The translations under genes were made by a program, and so were the position numbers. Positions 22,818-33,992 of a stretch of 64,000 nt of DNA are shown in pieces. The DNA is from Macrolepiota albuminosa. Lineage: Eukaryota; Basidiomycota; Agaricomycetes; Agaricales; Agaricaceae. Location: NCBI GenBank assembly GCA_027475525.1, contig JAMWFC010000132.1, positions 419,074 through 483,073 on the forward strand, given 5' to 3'. Within the stretch, counting starts at the first letter, position 1. Each line of letters opens with the position of its first letter. Below the pieces are notes generated by a model, which was not told the DNA's origin, ran no database searches, and saw only the letters and a list, made by a program, of their open reading frames with translations.

Positions 22818-24467
22818 TGGCGTTTTTGCGCATATGCGCTTAATCATCTCAAAACACCGCTGATGCAGTGGTCTCCAATGAAACGGTGACCCATTCTGGG
22901 TCATGGCCATAAGTGGCCCGGTGTATGCAGTGATGTCTGGCAAGAAGTTGCCAATATAGTTCACCAGTCCGACAAATTGTTGGATATCATTATATGTGCG
23001 TGGAGTACGCCACTCTCGAATTCGGTCGAGCTTATCTATATCCGGATGAATGCCCTTCTCGTCAATGACGTGACCAAGACAATCTATACTCGTTGCGTAC
23101 AACTCGCACTTCTTCCATTTGAGATAGAGACTGGCCTTCTGTAGCCGTTCAAATACGACTTGTAGGTGCTGCTCATGCTCCTCAATGGAGTCAGAAAATA
23201 TGAATATATTGTCTAAATAGACGTGCATGAACTTCCCGATTACATCTTGGAAGATTGAGGTCATTAACCTCTGAAATGTCGCCGGTGCATTACAATCACC
23301 AATTTGCATGATGTTACTCACAAACGTCCCCATCAGGGACGAGAACAGTGTCTTTGGTATATCCTCTTCACGGATGCGAACTTGTTCGTATGTGTCTGTG
23401 AGGTCAATTTTCGACCTATACTTTGCTGTTGCAACATCTTCTCGTATTACTTCCTGATCTGGAAGAGGTGTCACATCCTTGACTGTATTATCATTGCGCT
23501 GTCGCACATCCAATGCAGTCCTTAACGTTCCATCCTTCTTGGGAATACAAAGTAATGGTGCAGCTTGCACTGCTGGTCGTGGTTCCCACCACTTTGTGTT
23601 TATGTATCTATTCGTCTTTTCACGAAGTTGATCCTGTAGTGCTCGTGGGCAGCGAGGCAAATGATACTTGTACTGCTTGTTACTGTCAATGAGGTTAATC
23701 TCATGATTAACCTCCCGCCACGGAGGAAGCTCTTCCTTCGTTCCATTGACGATATCAGCAAACTCCAGTTGCCATTGCTGGCGCAATCGAGGAATATCCT
23801 CCTCTGTAAGGCTCACAGCCTTACCTTTTCCTTTGGCTACGCATGCTATACGTGGTTGAACCTTTGGTTCAAATCGCTCCCGTAAGGCACGTACATGCTC
23901 CTCTGTGAGATCTTCCGGATTCAACCTTACAACCGGTTGTTTCCTTGTTGTATTCGCCGATGACTGCACGCTTCTCGCTTTCAGCGCAAGTCCATCAAAT
24001 ACAATATCCGATGTTTCAGAAATCTCGTCCTCTTGTGCGTGACGGTACACTTCTCCTGTCTGGGTCGTCTGCACCCTTCCCATAGCCTGCGTCACCATTG
24101 ACGCTACCAACTCATTCCACTTCTGTGGCATTCGTGGGTCATACACCCATTGCACTCCTGGCCGAGACACTGGTCGATCCATTAGCGACCTAGTGCTACC
24201 TACAGTTCCCATCGTACTGTATACCTCGTCCTTGACGAGATCCTCAACCTTCACTTGAGAGCTAGTCAGCTGGCATTCCAGCGACTCCACCACACATCTA
24301 CCACGCTCATTCTTGCACTGTACAGCCTGTTTAGGCTTTCCATTGGTACACCCAATCACATCTGGGTGCTTCCCCTTCTTCAGAGTTCCTTGAAACTCTT
24401 CCTCAGACATCAGTATAGCTGGCGAGTCTGCCGGCAGGCTTTTTGGTGGGGCCTGTTCATCCTCCAC
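22741..24467 (-). pseudogene. Gypsy reverse transcriptase (YLDN variant)
   Basis: Long open frame with RT blocks: LCIPKKDGTLR, ALDVRQRND, KIDLTDTYEQVRI (first catalytic Asp), GDCNAPATFQRLM, VYLDNIFIFSDS, CLGHVIDEKGI and FVGLVNYIGNF. The canonical YLDD reads YLDN (Asn codon 23208-23210), which should abolish polymerase activity. The preceding region at 24500-24400 links to the protease in the same frame past a TGA at 24501. Polymerises element cDNA in intact relatives. Confidence 0.88.
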
Positions 24468-24905
24468 CTCCTGTACAGTCGTTCTCCTGCGACCATCTAG
24501 TCAGTTGCATTCATCACGCTGCTTTTCAGTTGCGCAATAGCGCCTCAAACAACCATCTGTGTCGTTCAACACCATTTTCTCCGCCTTCAAAGGCGTACCA
24601 TTCACAACGACCATGTTGTTCACAAAATCCAGTGACATCTTGTTCTTACACATGAACGGTGTACCGATAATCATGTCATAGCGATCAAAATTTGCTATAT
24701 CCACATATTCTTTTGTCAACGTCCCTGACGTCTTTATTCTCACTTCCATGCCAAACTGCACCATGGCGCGACTCCCTACAGTCCCCAGCTGGAGCATCAG
24801 CGGCTCCTCCAGTTCATGAACGCGAATTGCATTGACGTGAGCAAACTAGGGCGTAATGCCCGTAGTGGTACTCCCAGAGTCCCACAACGTCCATGCCGGA
24901 TGTCC
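24468..24905 (-). pseudogene. Gypsy aspartic protease
   Basis: TLWDSGSTTTGITP carries the catalytic D-S-G loop. The frame then passes a TAG (24846, from CAG) to LMLQLGTVGSRAMVQFG and YDMIIGTPFM, the ILG-type C-terminal block. It is in the same frame as the zinc-knuckle region upstream and RT downstream, so gag-pol-type processing by this enzyme is expected in the intact ancestor. Confidence 0.8.
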
Positions 24906-25742
24906 ATTGACATCAACATACGTGACCAGGCACTCCTTCTCCTCGGGAGTATAGCGTGGCCTGTGCAACTTATTAGTTGCCTTCTGCAGGGTTACGTGTC
25001 TCATTCGGACGCGCTGATCTCCACGGCACTCAGTCAGTGCAAACAGGTGTTCTTCCTCGTCTTCACGAGTATAATAGTCGCTGTCATACACGTCTACTGT
25101 GACGTATTCGTCGCCATCAATCTGGACGCTCTCGGCGTCATCCACTTCCGACCCGTCAGCCTCTACTTGCGGCTCCTCCTCCGTTTTGTCGACGACCTCA
25201 TCGTCTTTGTCGTCACTGACAACATCGCTCGGTGCCGCAGCCATATGGGCCGCTTGGATGTGTGCCTTAGAGGGGGCGGGGCATTCCTTAGCGAAATGTC
25301 CGCTCCTGCCACAATTGTAGCATGCTGAGGGATCTCCTGCAGGCCTTCTCTGGGCTGCTCCTGGAACCCCAGCGGTTTTGCCCGCCATACGCGCTGCAGG
25401 CGCCACCACTCCTCTCAGTGCTACTTGATTCTGACCCGACAAGGGTCGGCTATCCTTTGCTGGCAATTGTCCAGCAGGCTTTGGTTGAGGCCGTTGGCCT
25501 CCAGGGATTGTCTTACGAACAACAAATCGCAGATTGCAATTGTTCTCCATCTCCGTCCGTTTGGCCAGTAAGGTTCCCACCTTCACTGCCTGACGGTTCA
25601 CAGTTCCTCGGCAGGAACTCCGCTGCTCATAATGGTTTGCTGTCCATGTCGACTGTTCATACCGGATAGCATACGCCAAGAATTTGGTCACAGTATTGAC
25701 CTCCAGAGACAAATTGTCGTCGTGTATCAATGCTCTCCTCAT
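24906..25742 (-). pseudogene. Gypsy nucleocapsid region with CCHC zinc knuckle
   Basis: ACYNCGRSGHFAKECPA is an intact C-X2-C-X4-H-X4-C knuckle near 25300, preceded by a basic and Ala/Gly-rich linker and followed by an acidic stretch ending in EYVTVDVYDSDYY. A one-base frameshift near 25770 separates it from the upstream gag core. Binds element RNA in relatives. Confidence 0.85.
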
Positions 25743-28000
25743 GTCTGCGGGTATTCCATCCAGGAATGTCTCGCAAATAGTGTATTCTCTGGATAGACGG
25801 CCATATTCTGTGCATGACCCACCAGGTCATCATAAAAGGTCTGGACGCCAGTCTTAGTGTCATACACTGCCTTTCTAAAGGCATCACGAGCTTCCTGCAT
25901 TGTAGCAGTGTTGACAAAACGATTGTACAGTCCTATCAGGACTTCTTTAAATGTCCAATGCGGTTTGTTGCGATTAATGTGGAGAACATGGCGACGGAAC
26001 CAATTCTGAGCCTCTCCCTCCATAAATTTGTGTAGCACAAATATCCTCTCCTGGTCTATGTCGTCTCCACCATAGCAGCAGGCTGCGAGGTGGTAGCACA
26101 CGTCCATGGCCCAGTCCTCCAGTTGAGAGAACCTATGTCCTCCAGCGTATGCACATATGTGCTTACCATCGGATTTACGGGGACTTACCCCAGCAGGAAA
26201 CTTAAATCTGACTCCAAGGGAGTCATCCACCAGACAAGTGAGGCGGTCATGCATATGATCCATATGGATCCTGACCGCTTCATTCATTCCCGGCGTAGTT
26301 TCACGCAATTCATGAGGTGCGGGCATCAAAAATGTCCAAGGACTGCAAAACAGGTGTTCATTGGCTGTTCGTTCTGGCCGTGGGGTGGGCTGTCGCCCTA
26401 CTTGTGGCTCTGCTAGTGCTCCACTAGCCTGCCTGCCACTATTATGACAATTATTATCGTCTCAATCGTTATTTTTGCGATCATGACCTCCACCGTTGTT
26501 ATTGCGACGACTTGGCTCCCCCTGTTTGTAGTGACCACTACTATCATCACTACCACCTGGACCTCTGTCTGGTTCAGCCGTCCGAGCCGCGAATTGTTGC
26601 CGCATATCATCAACAGGCGTTACACCCTCACGCCCTTGAAAGACTACCCCCTGGTCATCAATTAACGACTCACCATGATTGCGCAAGTCCTGGTTGCGTA
26701 TTCTCTGGTAATTGACACGTTCATTCCAGTTGTCCACTAGGTGGACGCGTCGCACTACGCGTCGTGGTTGCGTTCGCTCCTCAAGAATGTGGACTTCGTC
26801 CACCTCCTCCTTGATTGTAACTTGCTTACGAGGTGTCTTAACCTCCTGCACTGCAAGTAGTGCCTCTGGCTCTGCCGGAGTCGTTGTCACAGTCTCCACC
26901 TCAGACAATGCCTGCTGAGGCACTCCGCTAACAATCCGTTGACGGTTTGCGGCGTTCTGACGCCGAACGTAGTCTTGCTGAGACTCATTAGCCTGACGAG
27001 GCACATTGAGCAATTCCATCGCATCCACGATTAATGGCACTCGTCTGCGCACACTCATCTCACATTCTACTGAGTCGGCTAGAGTGGCCATTGAGACTGC
27101 TGACCCTCGCGCCGCTTTGCGCTTAAGATATTCCACTACTTCAAGTTCGAAGATGCGCACAAACAATTCGATATATTCATTCAAATCTGCACGGGGTACA
27201 TCGTGGCTCCTAGCAGCCAGCAACTGTAAGTGCTTCACTACATAAAGCTGAAGATGCTTTCGCGTCGATTCCTTCGCGACCACCGGATATCGGTCCAACA
27301 CCAGCTGTAACTGGATAGACAAGGTCGAATATGACCTTTTGCTTTCCTCATCATCTGAGGATTCCAGCTCGGACTCTAAGTCCATAACTCTCCTGAGGCT
27401 GTCATGCCTTACTTGCAGCTGTTTGCCGGCCCGTCTGTGTAACTCTGGAATTCCAGGCGCTGTTGACACCTTTTCCAACCTTACGACATTGTTGTCCTCC
27501 CTACTGACCACTATTGCTGGCCCTTGCGCCTGTCTTTGTGTCATCAATGACGATGGTCCTGGTTCAGTAGCTGCATCGGCCACATATTCCAAAAGCCGTT
27601 CAGTAGGTGCAGTCCGGAAGGGGGTACTATGTGCAAACGCGCTGCCTTGTACCATTTCCGAGTACTGGGTAATATTCGGTTGACCCTCAGAATGAGCTGA
27701 CGAGCTCTCAGGCAATACCGGATACATCAATGAAGGCATTTGGCTTGCTGGCAGCGACACTCCTGAGACCGCGGATCTCTCTCCTGGTTTACCACCAGGT
27801 CGTACAATGGACATCATCCATGATACGGATAGCCCACCAGGCATTCCAAAGCTCGCGCTGACATCGTGAGGGGTCTTTTTGTCCCGCTTTGGCGGAGGTT
27901 GGTATGCTGACGCAGATTGCGTCTTCACAGCCTGAAGCACAGGTAAGTCACCTGCGTCTGCAGCTGGGAACGGAGGATCCGGATCAAGAGAGCCAGTCAT
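25739..28000 (-). pseudogene. Gypsy gag, unusually long N-terminal extension plus retrotransposon gag core
   Basis: ATG at 28000 opens 512 codons (Pro/Gln-rich, then a helical segment around LQLVLDRYPVVAKE), broken by one TGA at 26462. The same frame continues to a gag core at 26329-25739: QLEDWAMDVCYHLAAC, FMEGEAQNWFRRHV, FKEVLIGLYNRF, and YDDLVGHAQNMAV. The roughly 500-residue extension before the core is longer than in most gypsy gags. The same extension is recognisable in the older relative at 28285-29741 (LELYILKHVQL versus LQLYVVKHLQL), so it is a family trait. A frameshift follows at about 25770. Confidence 0.8.
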
Positions 28001-28111
28001 GGAAGCACGTTTTCAACGTGATGCCAACAGAGAATTGAGAGGTTTTGATGATAGTTGCCTAGTCGGTAACAAGCCTAGAGTCTAAAGCCGATAGCAGAAG
28101 ATTTAAAAAAA

Positions 28112-28284
28112 TGTAACCGGAGTTACGGGTTAGAACTATCTTGTGTGTATCACACAAGTGCTAAATCAGACTGCAGTATCAGATTGACTAGTACTTAGAG
28201 TGAAAACAAGATGTTGTCTTACGTAATACTCTACTAAATGATTATAGCGTTGTTGACGCTAAGAACACGGATGACTCTGTTATA
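28112..28284 (-). repeat. 5' LTR of the 12.2-kb gypsy element
   Basis: 173 bp; end TGTTATA where the other LTR has CGTTACA. It is followed on the minus strand by an A/T run and CTTCTGCTATCGGCTTTAG, which may hold the primer-binding site; I could not match it to a tRNA. Confidence 0.9.
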
Positions 28285-29741
28285 GTCAATCAATGTGCCA
28301 TAAAAACCTTGCACACTCAATTTCTCCATGTAGGAGGTCATGATAAATGCCTCCTGGGCATCCTGCATTGTGGATGCACTTACAAATCTGTTATATAGTT
28401 CAAGTATCACATCTTTAAATATCCACTGCTCTCTTACACATTGTAGTGCAAGATGTGATGTTAGAACCAGGCCTTGGCAGGTCTGTCCAAGAACTTGGGG
28501 AGAACAAAGACATGTTCTCTGTCCAGACAATCACTACTATACTGGCATGATGCCAGATGATTTCACACATCCATCATCCAGTTTTCCAAGCTATTGAACT
28601 TGGACTCTCCTCAATATGGATTGATATGCTTTGATTCTGCCTTTTGCAGTTTTATACCTTCTGGTAGGCACAATGCTATGCCTACCACATCATCAATGAT
28701 ACTACTGAGACACTGGTGCATATTCTCAGTATACACCTTTGTCGCCCCTGTTACTCCAGGCATCTTATTCCTGCCTTCAGCAGGAGGCATCACAGAGAAT
28801 GCTCATACAGGTCGCTGACCTGTATAGTAGTATGGTTTTCCTGCATCATTCCAGTGAGGTGAGGCCTCTCATCCACCTTGTTCCTCTGCTGCCTGTTGGT
28901 CAGGAACTTGACTCAGTTCTGCAGAGAGAGGATTCCTTTTTCTACTGTCTGGCTGATATGTCCATTAGACATATTGCTGTCTCATCTCATCAATAGACAT
29001 TATCCCATTGAATACAATGCCCTGGTCATCAATCCAGGAGTGTCTCTGACAGTTCAGGTCTTGATTTTGCATCCATTGATATGCAACTCTTTCAGCAAAC
29101 TTGTCTGTCAACAGCACTTAATTGTTCAGTGGTGTTCTCTTCACTAATTCCTGTTTTACTTGCAGAGATCATTTCCTCCACATCCACATCATAGCTCTCT
29201 ACCATTGGAATGGTTGAGACAGATTCTACTGTGGACAGAGGCCTTCCAGCTTAATCTCTAAATCTAGATTGATGCTGCACTGCAGAAACTCTTGCTGCAA
29301 ACTATTCCTCAAATTCTCCTGCTTGATGGGATGCATATATATTGCTGAACGCTTTCTCCAGATGTGAAAAAAGCACTGATTTCACTGAAATAGATATGCT
29401 TGGGATCAAATTGGCTCCCTCTGGCATCAAGGCAGCTGAGCCTTGACTTGCCTTCTAGTATATACATGCTTGGGCCTTGAGCTCAAGAATCTGAACATAC
29501 ACATTGATATATTCAACTGTATTCAACTAAGGTATACTATCACCTCAGGCTTGTATCAACTGTACGTGCTTTAGTATATACAGCTCTAATCGAGCACACA
29601 TCATATCCTTTGTTATGCTGGGATATCTCTTCCACAGCATAGCACACTGAACTTGCAAGATAGACTCAATTTATCCACCTTCTTTGTCATCAGACATCTC
29701 GTCTTCTCAGTGCACCACTCAGGCCCACTGCTCAGGGATGG
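28285..29741 (-). pseudogene. Old gypsy gag (interrupted gene, part 2)
   Basis: CpG-depleted homologue of gag in the 12.2-kb element. GFYGTLID at the 28285 border continues directly into HIQNMSIY at 16036 once the insertion and one target copy are removed. Core residues are FKDVILELYNRFVSASTMQ at 28380-28430. It is rich in stops. The right border at 29742 is another insertion (LTR-A element). Confidence 0.8.
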
Positions 29742-30673
29742 TGATGACGCCCAATGTTTGGTCAATAACAAATATAACAATAGTGTTACCGTACCAAAAG
29801 CTTGCGTTGGGCATGCTTAAGGTGATGTGGGGAGTCCCAGGCAGGTCCCAGAGAACGCGCCTATGAAAATAAAGTGAAGTCGGAAAAAGGTCGGCAAGTG
29901 TCAAGCGCTAAGGTAAAAGCGCCTAGGGAAGAAGCGGTAAGTGAACACGGCAATGTAAGCGGCAAGAACACCGTAAGCTTAGCAAAGTCTAAGCAACGTT
30001 AATGCCTGCCGTAGCTGCAAGGCGCAAGTATGTCGAGAGTTTAGCGAGAGTCTGCAACTGCTGATGACTTTGACATTGCCGACCGTAAATGAGATTTGGA
30101 CCATAAGGGAGACTGGAGTAAGGGGAGCAGGAAACTCTGTTCTTTTCAATGGGTATGTACAAGTTGGTAAGTACTTTTTATACTACAAGGAGTTCACCGT
30201 TGCCAGTGACTAACCATTGCCAAAGTGCGGTAAACTAGAAAATTTTATAGGGGTAGCTCCAACGGTTTCAGATCCCTACTGTCCATTCAAGACCCTTAGC
30301 GACGCCAGGCGGCAGATTGCGAAGCTAAGCCATCAATCCATCACCCTTCTGTCTGTCCAAATGCTTAGCGATGTCAGGTGCCAAATTGAGGTGCTAAGTG
30401 ATGTCAGACGCCAAGGTCAAATGCCAAGCTGTCTGTCAGTTTTTGATAGATCATCAGGCTTCTCCCTAAGCGCTGTCGTCAGTGACTGATGCCATCTGTC
30501 AGTTGTCATTCTGTCTGCCGTCGGCGCTATCATTGATCGGATCTGCTTCTTGCCATGCGCGGCCGTCAAATATTGCCAAAATTGGTTAGTTAGCGTGTGC
30601 TAAGGTATCCCGGACCTGTGCTGTGTTGCCGTAGCCTGCCGTTGATGCGCTGATCCTGTATGGGGTCCTATCA
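29742..30673 (-). repeat. LTR-A, full 3' LTR
   Basis: About 932 bp, TGATGACGCCC to GGGTCCTATCA. Reference copy for relics at 3034, 3895, 57240, 60725 and 60951. The copy at 60951-61958 is 1008 bp and equals 931 bp after removing its 77-bp duplication. Confidence 0.85.
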
Positions 30674-30942
30674 GCAGTAAGCATTTTTAAAGTAGGTGCC
30701 AGCAAGAGGAGAAGTAGGTGAGGGACTTAGACAAATTTTGAGGAAAAAGGGAAACACTCAGTAAATCATCATAGCGAAAAACCCTTGGCGAGAGTTGTGC
30801 AGGGCGCTAAACATTGACGACATGCTAGCGCTGCGGCTTGACTATGTAAGGAATTGTCTGTTGGATATAGTACAGTAAGTATCGGCAAGAAAGATAAGTA
30901 AGGTAAGTAATAGAAAAAGAGAGCTTATCAATATAGTCTTTT

Positions 30943-32250
30943 CTAATCATTTTCTTCTTCTTCTATCAGAGTCGGCAAATCATCATTGTCCAATAAGTCA
31001 GTTTCTTCAATTTCCCTAAGCTTGGCGGTGTCAATGTCTAGCGCTTCCAACGGCAAATCAATTTGTTCTTTGGCAAGATATGGCAATAGGCAAAAGACGG
31101 CAACAGGTCGATGTAGTACTGAACCATCTAATTCACAGAGCACGTAAGCGCCTCCATGGTTACGAGAGATAACTACCAAAGGTCCCAAATAGCGTGGGTG
31201 CATTTTCTTGTTATATGAGGTCTCAATTTTGGAGTTGCGCATAAGCACTAGCGCGCCCCTCGGGAAGTTGTAATCCTTGATAGTAGCGCTATGCTCAGTT
31301 TCAAATCGCAAGGCTGCTTGGCAATGGGCACTAAAGACTACCTCATGGAGTCGCTCTAAATCTTCTTTCCTTTGCTGGAGATCAATAGCTCGTCTGGCAA
31401 TCAAATCGGTAGTTGCTAAGATACTGTTGGGTGCTGGTTGCAGATAAGTTGCTTCTATAATGTCGGCAGGAAGTAAAGGATGGGTGCCAGTAGCCGCGTA
31501 ATAGGGATAACAACCCATGCGCTTACAAATAGTAACTCTCTCCGACCAAAATATGGAATATGTTGCCTCACTCCAACAAGACTCGTCGCCATTGACCGCC
31601 TTGAAGAGCGCTTGCCGAACGTCAAAGTGTGGTCTCTCTACCAGGCCATTGGCGTGCTTGTTGTAGCCAGATACTCAAATGTGATGGATGTTGTATTTCT
31701 TGGCAAGATAGGTTAGCGCTTTGATAATTGGCACACCGTTATCCATGACAATTTCTCTTAGCGCTCCCCAACGGCAAATGACGTCCTCAAACAGCCACTT
31801 AGCGACCGCCTCCGTGTTTTCTCTTTGAAGCATTCAAAATTCAGGCCAGTAGATTAGGGAGCAACGACCTTGAATAATGTACTTGTAGCAACTGGATTTG
31901 GGCATGTGCATGGTATCGACGTAGATTTTGCTGAAGAGGGGAGCTGGCGTTGCAACAGTTGGCGGGATAAGCACTTGGCAGGTTTGTTGAATTTGGCAGA
32001 GGTGGCAAGTCCTAATGTACCAAGCAATGTCAGCACTAGTGTGTGGCCACCAGAATTGTTCCAACAGGGAGGCTTGGGTAGCATACAAACCTCTATGTCC
32101 TAGCTCGTCATGCATGGTGCGCAGGACACATAAGCGACTTTCTGGCTTGATGATCAGCTTGTGAGCGCCTTCTTGATGTTGTCGCCAAAGGCAGTTGTCG
32201 GTAAAGAAGAAGTGGGTGGCATATCGGATAAAGGTCACGTATTGTTTGTC
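30943..32250 (-). pseudogene. LTR-A gypsy integrase
   Basis: Zinc-binding part HDELGHRG with the Cys pair in CHLCQ. First catalytic Asp in YVDTMHMP (near 31920). The core around 31800-31600 contains NGVPIIK-like and GYNKHANGL-like residues in shifted frames (second Asp and Glu region). Then MGCYPYYAATGTHPLLPADI and a 191-codon open C-terminus with PRGALVLMRNSKIETSYN and RYLGPLVVISR, ending in an acidic tail. No chromodomain seen. Three frames are needed to read it, so it is broken. Confidence 0.75.
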
Positions 32251-32334
32251 GGTAAGGCCTGCCGGTCACTTGAGGTCTTTTATCCATTGTTCAACTATCA
32301 ACAAGTGACTGTCTTCCACCTTTGCCTTAGCAGA

Positions 32335-33000
32335 TCAGGGAACAGCATTGTAGGTCAGGGTTTTGCTGTCTTCTCTTAGCGGATGGGGTTCTTGTACGAC
32401 TTTTACTGGAGGCAAGTCTTGTCCAAGGATGCTTGCCATGTAGAATGTGAGAGGTGCACTAAAGGTCTCGGGGTGGTAAGGGACAATGGGATGTAAAAGG
32501 ATACTGGTAGGCTGTTGCCGTCGTAATAAGGGAATTGGCTGTTGTATGAGGTGCACAAAACTATGTAATCGGTCGATCCAGTCCTCGAAATCGCTATCAG
32601 CCTGTGGATCCACTGCCGGGTCGCCAGGCTGCCGTGGTTGCCTAGAAAGTCCATCTGGGCTGTGGAAAGAGCTCTTGACATGTACCAATTCAAAGTGAAA
32701 CATAAGAATAGCGACCACCCAACGGTTTATGCTAGTGGATGGCTGGATATTGGGATTCTGCAGCATGCCTTTGATGTACCTAGCGTCGACTTCTACAATA
32801 AGGTTCCACACACCAATCAAATACATCTTTAGCGACCAGAAGGCTTTGAAGAGCCCATAGAGTTCTAGTTTAGGCTGGCTGTAGCGAGATTCTCGGTCGT
32901 TTAGCGTGATAGACCCAAAGCGGTTGTAGCATTGCTGTTTCCGATTGTTGCTAAGGCACTGGCACAAGAAGTAGCCAACGGCAATGTACAAGGTATCCAC
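32335..33000 (-). pseudogene. LTR-A gypsy RNase H
   Basis: 221-codon frame with SITLNDRESRYSQPKLELYGLF (Glu block), VEVDARYIKGMLQNPN (Asp block), and FHSPDGLSRQPRQPGD. It matches the RNase H of a gypsy clade distinct from the 12.2-kb element. Confidence 0.75.
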
Positions 33001-33135
33001 CGCCAGGATAACAGGGTCAGCAGAGCTATAATCAATGGGAACTAGGGGCTTGGCATCTTGTAGGGCTTTTACTAAGTTTTGTTGTACAGTGACCTGGTCT
33101 AGCCCAAATTCGAAGGGCTTGTTGGCGTGGGTGAG

Positions 33136-33992
33136 TCAGTTAAGGGCGTGTGCACGATGGGCAAAATTCTTGATGAATATCCTGAGAACGCCAATGGTAC
33201 CAAGAAAGGCGTGAACTTCAGATAAGTCGCAGCAAGGACCCCATCGCTCGAGGAGTGCTAAGCGAGACTCATTGGGAACGCGTCCATCAGGAGTGCAAAT
33301 GTGACCAAGTATTTTGAACCTTGGCATGCAAAGGAGGAGCTTGTGGCTGCTAAAGGTCCCACCGCTATACTTCATACATTGGAGAACTTGGTTGAGCAAC
33401 TGGAAAAATTCCCATAGCGCTAAGCAAATGTTGGAGTTGTCAGGATGAGTTGCTGGTAAGCCATTTATGAGTCGCCAGTCTTTGGGGCCTTTGACGCCAA
33501 CGTCATTAATGAAGCTAAGGACATTATGTGGAATCTTGGGTTGAAGGATGAACGTGATGTCATCATGGAATATGGGGACTGAGTTTGTCCAGCCCATCAG
33601 TAAAGTGACTAGGCATAATGGCTAAACGGAGTTTGAAAAGTGGTAAGGTCTCGGGAAGATGGGTGTATCAGGCGTTCGTCGTAGCCAACGTAAAGGTCAA
33701 GGGTGGCGCCACAAATACGCCTGGCAAAGGACTCGGCCACGTGGTCAGGGAAAGGTGGTATGCCAGAGTGTCGTATTGTAACCTTATTTAGCAGTTCAAG
33801 GCTGTGGACTATGCACAGATTACTGTTCTTTTTAAGAACACAAAACCAACGGGAGCGGTAGGAACTATTGGAGGGCTTGTAGACGCCAGCCTTTATCTTG
33901 GTCCTAATAATTTGGCAGACCTCGGCTTCTATTCCAGGCGGTAACAGTCGGTTGTGTTCAGTCCACGGCACGTGAGGAATGGTCAGAATCAC
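33136..33992 (-). pseudogene. LTR-A gypsy reverse transcriptase (IND variant)
   Basis: Fingers region RSRWFCVLKKNSNLCIVHSL and ATLDLYVGYDER. After a frameshift near 33600, GWTNSVPIFHDDITFILQP and the catalytic block FINDVGVKGP follow. The normal FIDD has become FIND (Asn codon 33505-33507). GHICTPDGRVPNESR and FLGTIGVLRIFIKNFA complete the thumb. It directly abuts gag, with no protease between. Confidence 0.75.

Larger units (their letters stand above)
16037..28284 (-). mobile_element. Near-complete 12.2-kb Ty3/gypsy element with an extra 3' ORF
   Basis: Flanked by 173-bp LTRs (TG...CA) and a 5-bp target duplication GTCAA (16032-16036 and 28285-28289). Minus-strand order: 5' LTR, long gag, zinc knuckle, protease, reverse transcriptase, RNase H, integrase with chromodomain-like tail, extra ORF, G-rich tract, 3' LTR. 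It sits inside the gag gene of an older relative, and the empty site is in frame. The LTRs differ at 8 of 173 positions, all transitions and seven in CpG context. Most stops are of C-to-T or G-to-A type. A solo LTR interrupts pol. Confidence 0.92.
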
